Assembly (NCBI RefSeq): GCF_025602895.1
Contig: NW_026516239.1
Coordinates: forward strand, 313,001 to 377,000
Length of the DNA: 64,000 nucleotides
From: Polychytrium aggregatum
Lineage: Eukaryota > Chytridiomycota > Chytridiomycetes > Polychytriales
Direction: 5' to 3'
Shown: positions 23,519 to 34,524 of the stretch, in pieces
Numbering within the stretch: position 1 is the stretch's first letter
Layout of the letters: each line of letters begins with the position of its first letter
The notes under the pieces: generated by a model
The model's database searches: none
Told to the model about the DNA's origin: nothing
Seen by the model: only the letters and a program-made list of their open reading frames with translations
Translations under genes and position numbers: made by a program

Positions 23519-25093
23519 ATGGCCACTGTCGAAGACCTCCGCTCGACCTACGAAACATTCTGCAGCTTTGGCTCCAGCCGCAACCTCTCGGGCATCTCCG
23601 CGGCCTCAATGGACTTGGTGACTGGCCCGACTATGGACGGCGCCAAGTTTGCAAAGTTCTGCCGTGACTCGGGCTTGGTGGAAGGCAAAGCCATTACCTC
23701 CACCGACGTCGACATCATCTTCAACAAGGCCAAGGCCAAGGGGGCGCGCCGACTCGACTGGAACACTTTCCTGGAAGCCTGCCGCCTCCTCTCCGAGAAG
23801 AAGTACCCCGCAGCGACCCCGGCCGAAGGGTGGTCAAAGTTCCTCAACGACGTCGTCTACACCGGCAAGGGCCCGGTGGTCTCGGGAACGGTGGGTGTGC
23901 CCAGCGATGGCTGGGGCAGCATTCAGGGTCACGAAAGCATGAGCTTGACTCCCCGCAGACCAGCACTAACCACCGCCTCGGATGTGTTCTTTCGCTGGCC
24001 TGGCCTGGCTTGGCCGGCTTGGTTGACTGGCGCACAGACGGCGTCGACCGAAGGTATCTATGAGAAGCTGACCAACACCTCGCTCTATACGGGGACGCAC
24101 AAGAGCCGTTTCGATGCCAACGGGAAAGGCCTTGGCCTGGCCGGCCGCGACGCTCCGTCCAAGACCAACCGCCTCGACACTCTCGTCAACCGAGACTCCA
24201 AGGGCCCCAGCTCCACCCTGGCCGGCAGCAAGCCCGGATCCATGTCGAACCTGTCGTCGGCTCCCAAGCCGCTGACGGCCAAGCGCGGACAGGTCGCCAT
24301 AACGACTGTCAGCTCCGAAAAGATAGGCAAGTGGACTCGCTCGCATCTGAAACGCATGCCGTCGACGATAGCAGCTGGGTCCTGAAAGTCGGGTCGATGC
24401 AGCCTTTGATTTGTGGCCTCCATATTTGCTGCCTGCAACGCTGCCGTTTGCTTCATGTGACTGCACTCTCATCGGCTGGATGCCACCACACTCCAAACCA
24501 GACTCTGAGGCCCACAAGACCAAGAAGGCACCTGAGTCTACCCTGACCTCCACTGCCCCCGCCAGTGGAGTCAAGGTGGTGGGCAAGAGCCCCAGCACCA
24601 AGAGCGTGAGCTACGCAGCGGTAGGCACGCACATATATGTGGATGCGTGAATGTGTGAAGAGGTCGGATCAGAGCGACAGTCGCTGATTCGGCTCCGGAG
24701 TCGTTCATTCGTGCTCGCTGACATCCCCATCCACAACCTTGCAGGTTCCCAGCACATCGTCTGGAAGCGGCTCGGTCTTTGACCGGCTGACGGACACCAA
24801 CCAGTACACAGGTATGAGCGTCTCCCTGGCGATCAGAATTGCAAGAGGGGGGGGAGAGACGAAGAAAGCAGTCCTCTCTGGTCGTGCTTCGAGTCGCCTG
24901 CAAGGGGCTGGTGTTTCCTCACTCATTTGAACACATTTGTTCTTGTGTCGGCATAGGTTCCCACAAGCTCCGCTTCAATGCCGACGGCACTGGCCGTGGT
25001 CTGGCCGGCCGTGACTCCACCCCCAAGGGCCAGAACCCCGGCACCTATCGCGGCGGAGACGTCAAAGACCTCTCCCAAATCCTCCGAAACTAG
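23519..25093 (+). CDS. p25-alpha / TPPP-like protein with duplicated C-terminal module
   Basis: TPPP proteins bind and bundle microtubules; in protists and zoosporic fungi their presence follows flagella. Five exons: 23519-23890, 24038-24326, 24502-24620, 24745-24811, 24957-25093; 327 residues. Residues about 1-124 match the p25-alpha core (STYETFCSFG, LDWNTFLEA, GKGPVVSGT). Two copies of the family's C-terminal motif follow: IYEKLTNTSLYTGTHKSRF...GLAGRD near residues 130-165 and VFDRLTDTNQYTGSHKLRF...GLAGRD near 275-315, joined by a Ser/Thr/Lys-rich linker. Animal TPPP has one copy. Intron 2 (24327-24501) has a GCAAGT donor, required by phase. Intron 1 (147 nt) is in frame and free of stops, so its retention would add 49 residues. 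I expect a cytoskeletal or flagellar role. Confidence 0.88.
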
Positions 25094-25743
25094 TGTGTCT
25101 CCTTGATGTGGAATGGTGTGAGTGAGTCCACCTCTTCCAGAAGGAGCTATCAGTTGAAATCTGCAGGACCCAGTGGTGTCGAACAATAGCTATGTTCCAT
25201 CGAATCGCCATCACAGTTGCCTCCCCCCCCCCTCATTCCAGTTGTTTCTGGGGCAACCCCTCCGTGAATACACAGGTGGCGATCGATAAATATGGGTCAG
25301 TTCATTTTTTCGTCGTCAGGATGTGCCTCCTGTGCTTCAAGAGCACAATGGCGCATTCCCCCTTCCTGCCTTCGCAGTCTCATATCCCATATCCCAGTCC
25401 CGGAACCCAAGGAAAGAAACACCGACAAGCTTATGGTTTGATAGGATGAGAGTCTTTGTTCATTCAGATTCGCATACAAAGCATCGTAAAAATACATTTG
25501 CTCATGCAGGGGAAGGGCGGGAAGAGTTCCATGCAGATGAAGTCGCTTTGATGGACGGTATTTACAAGGGAGATGGGAAGACAAAAGGAGAGGAGAGCTG
25601 GGCAGGTTCAGATTTTTTGGTGCAGCAGACCGGCAATTGTGCTGAAGGACTGTGATGCTAGATACAATGTGTGGGTGAGAGAGAAAGAGCACAAGCAGTC
25701 ATCGCATGGTGCTTGGCAAAGAGGAGATCGAGTCCGATCGAGC
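25094..25743. other. Convergent 3' flanks of the p25-alpha and first SulP genes
   Basis: No coding sequence recognised. AT-rich patches around 25280-25310 and 25475-25505 could be 3'-end signals. A C run occurs at about 25222-25232. Confidence 0.4.
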
Positions 25744-27953
25744 TTAGACCAGGGTGGCGTTGACAGCATCGGCGACGCTCTTGTGGATGAAGCGAGTGGC
25801 GTCCTGGGGGACCCACAGATGCTCCTGGGAGCTCTCGGGATCAGCAGCGCCCGAGGTGTTGCCAACGGCAGCGACGACCTTCTTGGAGTTGGTCGTCTGG
25901 AGGAAGTAGTTGATGGGGCGGACCAGGGCGGGCTTGACGCGGCTGAAGTGGATGGCGACGTTGTGGCCGGCATAGCGGTCGAGCTCGTGGCGGAGATCGA
26001 TCAGGGCCTGGATGCCCGTAGCATCGATAAAGTTGACCGAGGACAGGTCGATGACCAGCGAGCGGAGGACGGGCAGGTCTTCATCGAGGTTGGACTTCTT
26101 GGCAAGGCCAGTCGAATCGCTCCAGACCTTGTCGTTGCTGTGCTTGGTAACAACGCCGCCGTAGCGGGTGCGCTCCTTGGCGCTCTCGAGGATCTTCTCG
26201 GTGATGTAGCCAGAGTTGGGGTAGGTCAGGGACTCTTCGGGGCGAAAGACAAGAACGCCGGCGGGCGGCTGCGAGGTCTCGAGGCCGTGGGACTGGTCGG
26301 GCGAGTACCACTTGCCGGCATGCTGGACGAGGGGCTGGATACGAGGGCGGGCGATTCTGTACAGCAGGACCACGAGAGCAAAGCCGATGGACACTTCGAT
26401 ACCGGTCTCGATGTTGAAGATGACGGTGACAAAGAGGGCAACCCAGAAGGACAGGAAGTCGGTGAACTGGATGTTCCACAGCTGCTTGATGACCTCGGGA
26501 GGGGCAAAGAGCTCGGTGATGGCGGCAATGATCAGGGCCGAGAGCGAGGCCTTGGAGATCCAGAACAGGGCTGGGGTGATGGTGTAGAGGGCAATCAGGA
26601 CGAGGATCGAGCTGATGAAGCCAGCAAAGGGACTGCGGACACCCGAGGCAGACTTGATGGCAGTGCGCGAGAAGGAGCCGGTCGAGGGGATGCCGCCAAC
26701 AAAGCTGCCGAGGAAGTTGACGAGACCAAGGGCGACGAGTTCCTGGTTGGGGCTGATCTTGTAGCCATTGACACGGCCGAAGGACTTGGCGACAGAGATG
26801 TGCTCGATGATGGCAACGACAATGACGGCGGGAAGGCCTTGGGCAGCGCGCGAGACGAGGCCAGCGTCGGTGAGGTTGGGAACGGCCAGGCCGGCGAGAC
26901 CAGCGGGGACGGTCTTGACGAGGGTGATGGGGTACTTGCCGTTCTTGGCGTCCTTGCTGATGGCGTAGCTGATGCCGGTGAAGACAATCAGGGCGACCAG
27001 GTTGCGGGTGATACCAACCCACTTGAGCCAGCCAAGCTTGGGGTAGCGGCGGGCCAGGATCTGGGTGGTGTACTTGACGAGGAGCAGGAAGACCAGGGCA
27101 GAGACACCAAAGGCCGTGTCGAGGTTGCTGAGGGTCGAGGCGTTCTTGATGGTGTTGATCAGGATGTTGAGCGACGAGGGGTCGTTGGTGTTGACGCCCT
27201 GGATGCCAAAGAGACCGGGGATCTGGCCGATGATGACAGTGAGACCGGCACCGGTGGTGAAGCCCGAGATGACCGAGGAGGGGATGAAATCAACGACGAT
27301 ACCGAGGCGGAAGAGACCGAGGGCAAACTCGATGATGCCCTGGAAGAAGGCGATGGCGATGGCGATGGAAATGGGCGAGTACTTGTTGTCAGAGTTGACA
27401 GAGGCGATGATCTGGCCAGTGAGCTGGGAGAGCACGGCAGTGGCGCCGATAGTGACATCTGCGATTGTGTGTGGGAATCACGGGTGGAGATGGGGTGGAT
27501 GCCAAGGAGTCATGGAGTAAGCATGGAATCTCAGACACAGCAGCGAGACACAGTCAGCAACACACCACACAGTCATGCGAGCTGCTTACCCTTGGAGGTG
27601 GCGAACAGGAAGTAGAAGAACATGCCGGCAAGACCGGTGTACAGGCCATACTGGACGGGGACGCCAGCAAGGGTGGCATAAGCCAGAGCCTGGGGAATGA
27701 TCACGCCCGTGACAGTGATGGCAGCGATCAGATCGCCAGTGAACCAGGAGAGGTTGTAGCGAGGAATCCAGTCGGCGACGGGGAAAAACTCCTTGACGTA
27801 ACGCAGGGACTTGGGTCCCAGGCTCTTGGAGTTCTCGCGCACGTTGGTCTTGAACTGCGAATACTGCGAGTCAAAGACGTTGGTGGGGTAGCCCTCGGGT
27901 ACCCGGATGGCTTGACCCGTGGCGGCGGAGGATGTGGAGGCTGCTTGGCTCAT
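25744..27953 (-). CDS. SulP-family sulfate permease with STAS domain, copy 1
   Basis: Plasma-membrane anion transporter, most likely high-affinity sulfate uptake (Sul1/Sul2 type). Two exons on the minus strand: 27590-27953 and 25744-27458; 692 residues. The start region includes a short cytosolic N-terminus (FDSQYSQFKTNV), then the SulP signature TGDLIAAITVTGVIIPQALAYATLAG, about 10-14 hydrophobic segments, the NPNQELVALG-like loop (SPNQELVALGLVNFLGSFVGG) and a C-terminal STAS domain (VIDLSSVNFIDATGIQAL). The only intron splits the codon after FATSK, the same place as intron 1 of the neighbouring copy. Codon use is strongly biased (GTC, ACC, AAG, CTC), suggesting high expression. It lies head-to-tail with copy 2. 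Specificity for sulfate rather than another anion is by family only. Confidence 0.93.
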
Positions 27954-29043
27954 TGTGAGTGCGAGAGGCGTGTGCTCAGAAAACAGTTAAGCTTGGATGC
28001 GGAGTGCGATGCAGTGGTTCGGCTGGTGAGCTATGGCCAGAGGCGTGTCGGCGGAGAACCAGGAGCAGAGAGTGAGAGCGAGAGTATGAGATGCAGGAGA
28101 GCGCCTCGTGGCTGTCGGCAAGAAGGTTGGAGTGCACTGAGCGGATCCACGTTGCAATGGCGATGACGACGAGGGAGGCGCCCCGCGGCCTTTTATGCAG
28201 CGAGAGGGGAGGAAGAAAAAAACGATAGCGCGGCCCGATGACGGCATCGGCGACCGATCGCTGGCGGCCGCCGCTGCCATGGCCGAACAGGGCCGCTCAT
28301 GGGCAACAGGCCTTTCTTTGTCAGCAGTGAATGACGCAATTCCTGTGGGGTCGCGGACACGTGTCGCCATGGCGCCATCTCGCTGCGGCCTCTCGGTCGC
28401 GCTTGTGCTGCTGTTCCCTGGCTCTCTCGCTCTCGCCTCGCCTCTCGCCCACCTCTCGCTATCGCACTCTCCTTGTTTCCCAGTGCCCTGGTTGGGCCAC
28501 GCAGCATCCCCTGACCCGACACATGTCGCCCCCGGAACCTGCATGATGCAATCCTTCCCACCCAGCCGCACGGCTGGCCCAGCCCATGTGGGGTATGCCC
28601 TTGTCCTGGGTGCCGGCAGCGAATCGATAAATTTCGTGTCGGCCCTGCCCTTGCCCTTGCGCCGCGCTGCCATGTCATGCCACCGCCCATGTCCCGTCGC
28701 ATCCTTTGAGCGCCTTCGGCCACGTTCTCCTTTGCCTTCCGCCATAGTGCTGTTCCGGGGTCTGTCTTGGTTGAAACGACCCACCTCAGCCGCCGGTTGC
28801 GTCATTCCTGTCGTCTGACAATCTCCTGTCTCTGGTCCGACAAATCCGCCCTCGCGCCCGCTCACTCTTCACATTCTCTCGACCAATCTCTCGACCAATC
28901 TCTCGACTTGTCTTTCCACCATGGGATCAAGCTGCTTTCGGCCTCTATTGGAACAGCCCTTCTACTACACTTGGTATCCACCACATAACATTGCTCAGGT
29001 CCCCCCGTTCATCAGGAGGACAACTCGCCAACCAGATGACCAC
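27954..29043. other. Spacer between the two SulP genes
   Basis: Holds the promoter of copy 1 and the 3' flank of copy 2. A minus-strand CATAAAA at 28191-28197 is a weak TATA-box candidate, about 240 bases before the copy 1 start. A 14-base repeat (TCTCTCGACCAA, three units) lies at 28875-28910. No coding sequence with family similarity. Confidence 0.45.
28875..28910. repeat. Short tandem repeat TCTCTCGACCAA
   Basis: Three adjacent units of about 12-14 bases, the last one diverged, about 130 bases past the stop codon of SulP copy 2. Confidence 0.65.
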
Positions 29044-31783
29044 TTACTCGGATACCACGCACTGCAGAATTTCTTCAGCCCCAGCAATCGCGCTGATCGC
29101 ATGCTGGACCGAGGCATGGAAAAATCGCAAGCACGAGTTGATTTGCTCCGGCTGGGTAGGTTCTGGTTCGGCCTCGAGGCTGTGGGTCCCAACCGCTGCA
29201 ATCGGCTTCTTGCAGTTGGTGATGTGCAAAAAGTAAAAGATGGGTCGAGCGATCGACGGCTTGACTCGGCTGAAATGAATCTCGACCGGCCGGCCCGCAT
29301 AGTTGTCAAGGTCTCGGCGCAGATCCGCCAGAGCCTGTACGCCCGTGGCATCCACAAAGTTGACGGACGACATGTCGATGACCAGATGACGCACGATCGG
29401 AAGGCTGTCCGTGGACTGAGATGACGCAAGCCCCGTGGTATCGCTCCAAATCCTAGTGCTGCTCTTGGTTGAAACCTTGGCACCATACCGGGTCTTCTCC
29501 TTGACGCCCTCGAGCATTTTTTCGGTGATGAAAGCCGAGTTGGGGTACGTCAGCGATTCTTCGGGACGGAAAACCAGAACCCCTGGCGGAGGCTGCGAGA
29601 CCTCCCAGCCGATCGATTGGTCCGGCGAGTACCATTTGCCTCCGCATTGCACCAGCGGCTGGATGTTGGGCCGAGCTATGCGATAGACCAAGATGGCCAA
29701 GGCAAACGCAATCGAGACTTCGATGCCGGACTCGATGTTGAAGATGATTGTGACGAGTAGCGCGACCAGAAACGAAAAAAAGTCGGAGACTGTGTCCGAT
29801 CGCGCGCCCATTAGCCAAATTGGAGGAAAGGGCCTTCCACATCGCTGTCTCTCTCAGGCTCATCCTTCGAAGGGCGTTGCCTCCTCTCCATTTCTTCTCG
29901 ACCACTTACGATGAATGTCCCACAGCTGCTTAATGGTGTCTACTGGCGCAAACAGATCCGCGATTGCAGCCACAATCACCGCCGACAGCGATGCCTTTGG
30001 AATCCAAAAGAACGCAGGCGTGATGGTGAAGATCGAGATCACGACAAGTCCCGCTGTCAGCAGTCCGGCGAGTGGTGTGCGGACACCAGATGCCGAGTTG
30101 ATGGCTGTGCGCGAAAACGAGCCGGTCGCCGGGAATCCGCCGATGAAGCTGCCGAGGATGTTGACAAAGCCAAGAGCAACAAGTTCCTGGTTCGGATTGA
30201 CCTTGTAGTTGTTGACGCGGCCGTATGACTTGGCGACGGCGATGTGCCTGCCAGTAATAGTCCGACGCTGACGGTGTCAGTGCCGATGACCCTGTGGCTC
30301 CCCCACCCCGGCACCAACCCTTGTCGACGGCCAAACCAAATGCAAGTCCGACCCAGCTGGTTCTCACCAACGGCACGACTCACGTACTCGATCACAGCCA
30401 CGATCACGACGGTCACCGAGGCTCTGAGGGCGCAGAGGAACATGCCGCTGTCGTTCAGCGTCGGCACAACAAATCCTTGGAGGCCGTACGGCACGGTCTT
30501 GACGATGCTGATCGGGTACTTGCCGCCGGGGACATCCTTGTAGGCCGCATAGCTCGCCCCCGTGAAGATCACCAAGCAGATCAGGTTTCGACAAATACCG
30601 AGCCAGCGCATGCTGGTCCAGCCGCGCTTGACCATGTAGCGGCAGCCGTACTTGATGGCGAAGAGAAACACCAGGGCCGTCAACCCAAAGAGCGAGTCGT
30701 AATTCAGGCCATGGAAGCTCTTGAAGGTGTTGACCAGGATCTTGGCGGACGATGGGTCGTTCGTGTCTACTCCGGTAATGCCCAAGAGGCCTGGTAGCTG
30801 GGCAATGATGACCGTTACTCCTGTGGAGGGGCAGCGGTAGTGTCAGTGTCGGCACGGTCGCTGCTGCAATGTGCTGAATCACAGCCACGGTCTTTCCATC
30901 ACCGATTCACGGCACTCATCCACCACACCGCATATCGACTGGCCCTCGTTCGCAGCATCCGACCCTTGTGCTCCATCTCAAGATATGTCTGACAATAACT
31001 ACAACACATCGAGTACTCACCGGCTCCGGTCGTGAAGCCCGAGATCACCGACGACGGCAGCAGATCCACGATGATGCCGAGCCGAAACAGCCCAAGACAC
31101 AGCTCGATCAGGCCCTGGCAGAAGGCAATCAGCAGCGCCAAGCTCACCGGATCGTATTTTTGGTCCGGGTTGTAGGCCACCAAGACTTGGCCGACAAGCT
31201 GGGATAAGACGGCCGTGGCGCCGATGGTGACGTCTGCAGAGCCAAGGAAGCCATGGACACAGGCGCCGATATCGAGCGACGGTACAAAGTCAGGTCAGGA
31301 GCGAGGCCTCTGGAGACGAGTAGCAAGCATCTCTGGTGGACAACGCCAAGGGCAGGAGAATTTCCGCACAGGTGCTATCCGAATGCATCCCGATCTCGGC
31401 CAATCGGACGACCAAGACTGATGAGGCAGCATCGCCGATGGTACTGTACCTTTGGACGTCGCAAAGAGGAAGTAGAACAGCAGGCCGGCGATACCTGTGT
31501 ACAGCCCGTACTGGACCGGCAGACCTGCCAGCGTGGCATAGGCGAGGGCCTGTGGAATGATGACGCCCGTGACGGTGATGGCAGCGATCAAATCGCCCGA
31601 CAGCCACGACCAGTTGTATCGCAGCAACCACGTCCGGACCGGGAAGAGATCCAAGAGGTAGCGCTGTGCCCGCACGGGGAGCTGCCGGGTTCCCTGAGCC
31701 AGCTGCGACCGAAGAATGGTGTACTGCGAATCGAAGATGGAGGGCGAATAGCCCGGCGGGGCGATCACTTCGTGGGATTTCAT
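29044..31783 (-). CDS. SulP-family sulfate permease with STAS domain, copy 2
   Basis: Tandem paralogue of the gene at 25744-27953, similar along its whole length, so presumably also a sulfate transporter. Five exons on the minus strand: 31450-31783, 31021-31233, 30388-30820, 29910-30247, 29044-29789; 687 residues. The paralogue guided the junctions: FATSKG|DVTIGATAVL, TTGA|GVTVIIAQ, AVIE|HIAVAKSYG and LWDIHL|SDFFSFL all restore a matching reading. STAS domain: VIDMSSVNFVDATGVQAL. Intron 1 sits exactly where the single intron of copy 1 sits; the other three have no counterpart there. Codon bias is weaker than in copy 1, so it is probably less expressed. The C-terminal 30 residues differ most between the copies. 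Confidence 0.9.
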
Positions 31784-32586
31784 GGCAGCAGGTGACGATG
31801 GATGGATTGAGCAACAGACACCACGATCGGGTCTGGCGGAGACTTTTGAGTTTCGACAAGCGTGCGTTGAGGACAGGAGCTTCTCTTGGCAGAGCCGCAG
31901 GTCGAAACGTGGCAGTCGGCGGCTGGGAAACGAACTACGGACCGCAAACCGGGTCCGGACGAAGATGGAGGGTTTCAAATTCAAATTCAAATCCAAATCG
32001 CCAACCCATGGAGCAGAACACAGCGGCGCTGACGCCTGTGTCTTTGGGCAAAAAAAGTGGGTTTTGCTGGCATCGACCGGCCGCAGCGTAATCGCACAAA
32101 GCGGCTGCCCATGCAGAGGCCGTTTGTCATCGCGATGCCGAGGCCCAATCGCAGGTCTGGAGACTGAATCGCAGGATGTCTCCTGACCCTGTGTCCAGGA
32201 CCGCCAGCCAAAGAGCGTCGCACCCGGGCGATGGCGCCATTTCCCAGGCCACGCTCGCCATCGGCAACAAGGCTCTGCGGATCCCATTGGCTGTGGCGCG
32301 GAGTCAGCCGCCTTCATGGCTGTTGCACCACCACGGCCCCAAGATTCGCTGCCGACGATGATCTGCGCGTTTGGAGATCCGACCGGCGGTCTGCCCGCTG
32401 CAGCCCAAGCCCGAGTCCAGGGCTTCTGAATCCCCAAGCGCATGCAACGGCGGTGTTGATGATTCCAGCGACGTTTGATTCCAGCGATGCTTGGTTCCAG
32501 CGGCACCACCCAGAATATCCTCACATCACCCTTGGACAAGCCAAAGTCATGGTGTCGTCCCCGTCGCATCCGCTCCAGACACACAA
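31784..32586. other. Spacer between SulP copy 2 (5' side) and RNase H2B (3' side)
   Basis: No gene recognised. AAATTC hexamer repeats at 31974-32000 and three copies of a GATTCCAGCGA-like 13-mer at 32460-32504. It should contain the promoter of SulP copy 2; no TATA box stands out. Confidence 0.45.
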
Positions 32587-34286
32587 TCATCCCTTCTTGA
32601 AGAACGAGTGCAGCGTCGTCTGGGCCGCCGAAACCGTCCGAGTCTTGGCTGCCTTGGCCGTTTTGGGTTTCTGCGATTCAGAAAGGCGTGTGAGGATGGA
32701 AACGAGGGTATCCGATGCCGTTTGACACAGCACAAGAGTATGTCCAGCACTGCCTGACGCAGCGCACGAGAAAACGATGCCCACCTTGGAGGATGGCTCG
32801 GCAATCGGCTGTCCCGAAGCACCTTCATAGATAGGTGCCTGTGACGGTGTCGAGACGAGATGTCTGGTCGGCACGAGTCCAAGGAATGGGTCAGCAACAA
32901 ATCAGAGTCACAACCGGGGCGTCAACCTGCACCATATTGCTTCTGCTTGCGCACTACTCACGGATGCTGCGATCGGAATAGCTCTTCCAGCTCGCTCGGC
33001 AGGTAGTCACACAGTAGGTCGACGACGGCGGCTTCATCGGAAGCTTGCGACGGAAGCACTGGTCAGAGACACTGCTTCCGATCCCAGTTTCCATTCAGGC
33101 CCGAAGCGATGCGATCGCAGCTTATTGTCGGGCCTTGCAGCGTCAGCACCCAGCCGATCGCAACTCACCATATGGATTCGGCTCGCCAGGTCTCGATGCC
33201 AGCCTCTCCAGCCGGGATTTCTGCCATGGGTCACCACGGACACTTTCTGAGTGAGTCGGGCTCATCAGCAGCCACTACCCCGGATCACACTCCTCTCGCA
33301 CGAGTCCGCATACTCTGTCTACCTTGCAGCCCAGCCACTTCAGGACTTTTGCATCCGAGAGCCGGAATTGACCCTGAGCGGTGCCGACGCTTTCTGGCTC
33401 GGCATCGCAGTTGAATGGCGTTGAATTTGGCTTGGATTAGATCAGACGCGCGGCCTTCGCCGATTCTGGTCTCGTCGTTCAGACATAATATCAAACTTAC
33501 CCTTGATATCGCACAATTGCTGCACATGGGGCTCGATGTCGTAGAGAGACGTTAGCTCCTTCAGATGCGGGCTGCTCAACTCTGCGATCTCATCCAGCGG
33601 CCAATACTTCTGGTGACCACTCTCGGAGAGCCTGGCCCTGAGCAGCGGCGGCAAGATCAGAAACGCCGGGTCGATCGGCGTCAGCACCAAGAGCGATCCA
33701 TCTGCCGAGACATGCCACAGCAAGGAGCAACCGAGTCAGTGGGCAGTGCTGCACAGCTCTTGCATGTAACCCGTTCAAGTTGCGGCCTGGTGCAAGGCGA
33801 TGTTCACTTTCGCTCAGCCAGAAACGTTGAGACCCGAGACAACAGTCGACTCGCTGAGAGTCCTCGGCACCCACCTTCTTCGACCCGGTTATCGACAAAC
33901 CAAGAGGTCTTGTCAGCACCAGATCCAGAGGTCTGAAGCTCCATGATCCTGCCATCCTGAACAGCAAATGTTGTGGGCAGGTCTGAAGTTGAAGCCCAAC
34001 CGGTTCGCCGTGCAGAGACAACAGTGGTGATGACCAGATCAATATTGACCGATGAAGCCGATGGTCGAGAAACGGCATGCTCGGCATACCTGTTTTTGGA
34101 TGCGGGTAGTTGAAAAACTGGATCTCTGTGACAGACAGACGGTGGTTTCAATGGCGACCTGGACGGTTAGCGATCTATGTCGATCGATCGGACCCGACTG
34201 AGGACGATCTGCCAGTCGATCGTGCAGACCCTGGTTGCAGGCACACCTTGGGAGCCCGAGGAGCTTGTCGGCTGAACCAGAATCAT
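32587..34286 (-). CDS. Ribonuclease H2 subunit B with C-terminal PIP box
   Basis: Non-catalytic subunit of RNase H2, which removes ribonucleotides from DNA and resolves R-loops in the nucleus. Nine small exons on the minus strand: 34247-34286, 34090-34125, 33875-33982, 33501-33701, 33314-33393, 33169-33220, 32962-33058, 32785-32863, 32587-32670; 258 residues, phases all consistent. Similarity to human RNASEH2B: EIQFFNYPHPKTG, KTSWFVDN, DGSLLVLTPIDPAFLILPPLL, WPLDEIAEL, AKVLKWLG, LLCDYLPSELEELF. The C-terminus QTTLHSFFKK is a clear PCNA-interacting (PIP) box, as expected for this subunit. Start at MILVQPTSSS fits the first strand of the human protein. The least certain parts are the donor of exon 1 (GTGTGC) and the exon at 33169-33220. 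Confidence 0.8.
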
Positions 34287-34344
34287 CTCGCGGCGCTCTT
34301 GTGGTTGGTGTTGGTGCGGGTGCTGTTGAGCCAGTGGAGGGCAG

Positions 34345-34378
34345 ATCAGATCTCGGGCAGATCAGATCTCGGGCAGGT
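34345..34378. repeat. Tandem duplication with BglII-like palindrome
   Basis: GATCAGATCTCGGGCA occurs twice in direct tandem, just upstream of the RNase H2B start. Part of the 238-base spacer between RNase H2B and the A34-like gene, in which I see nothing else. Confidence 0.75.
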
Positions 34379-34524
34379 TGCTCGGCCGGGTTGCCTGGTC
34401 GGGTCATGTCGGTCCCAAACCCCAGGATATGGCTCGCGTTGCCCCCATTTACGCAATGCGCCCACTGATGCTGCAGCGATGGCGGATGTGGAATGAATGG
34501 TGGATGGGTCATGTATTCGCTCTG

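Noticed and set aside
25573-27615. Long plus-strand open frame (680 codons) opposite SulP copy 1.
   Set aside because: Antisense shadow of a biased gene; Gly/Asp/Val-rich composition typical of that artefact.
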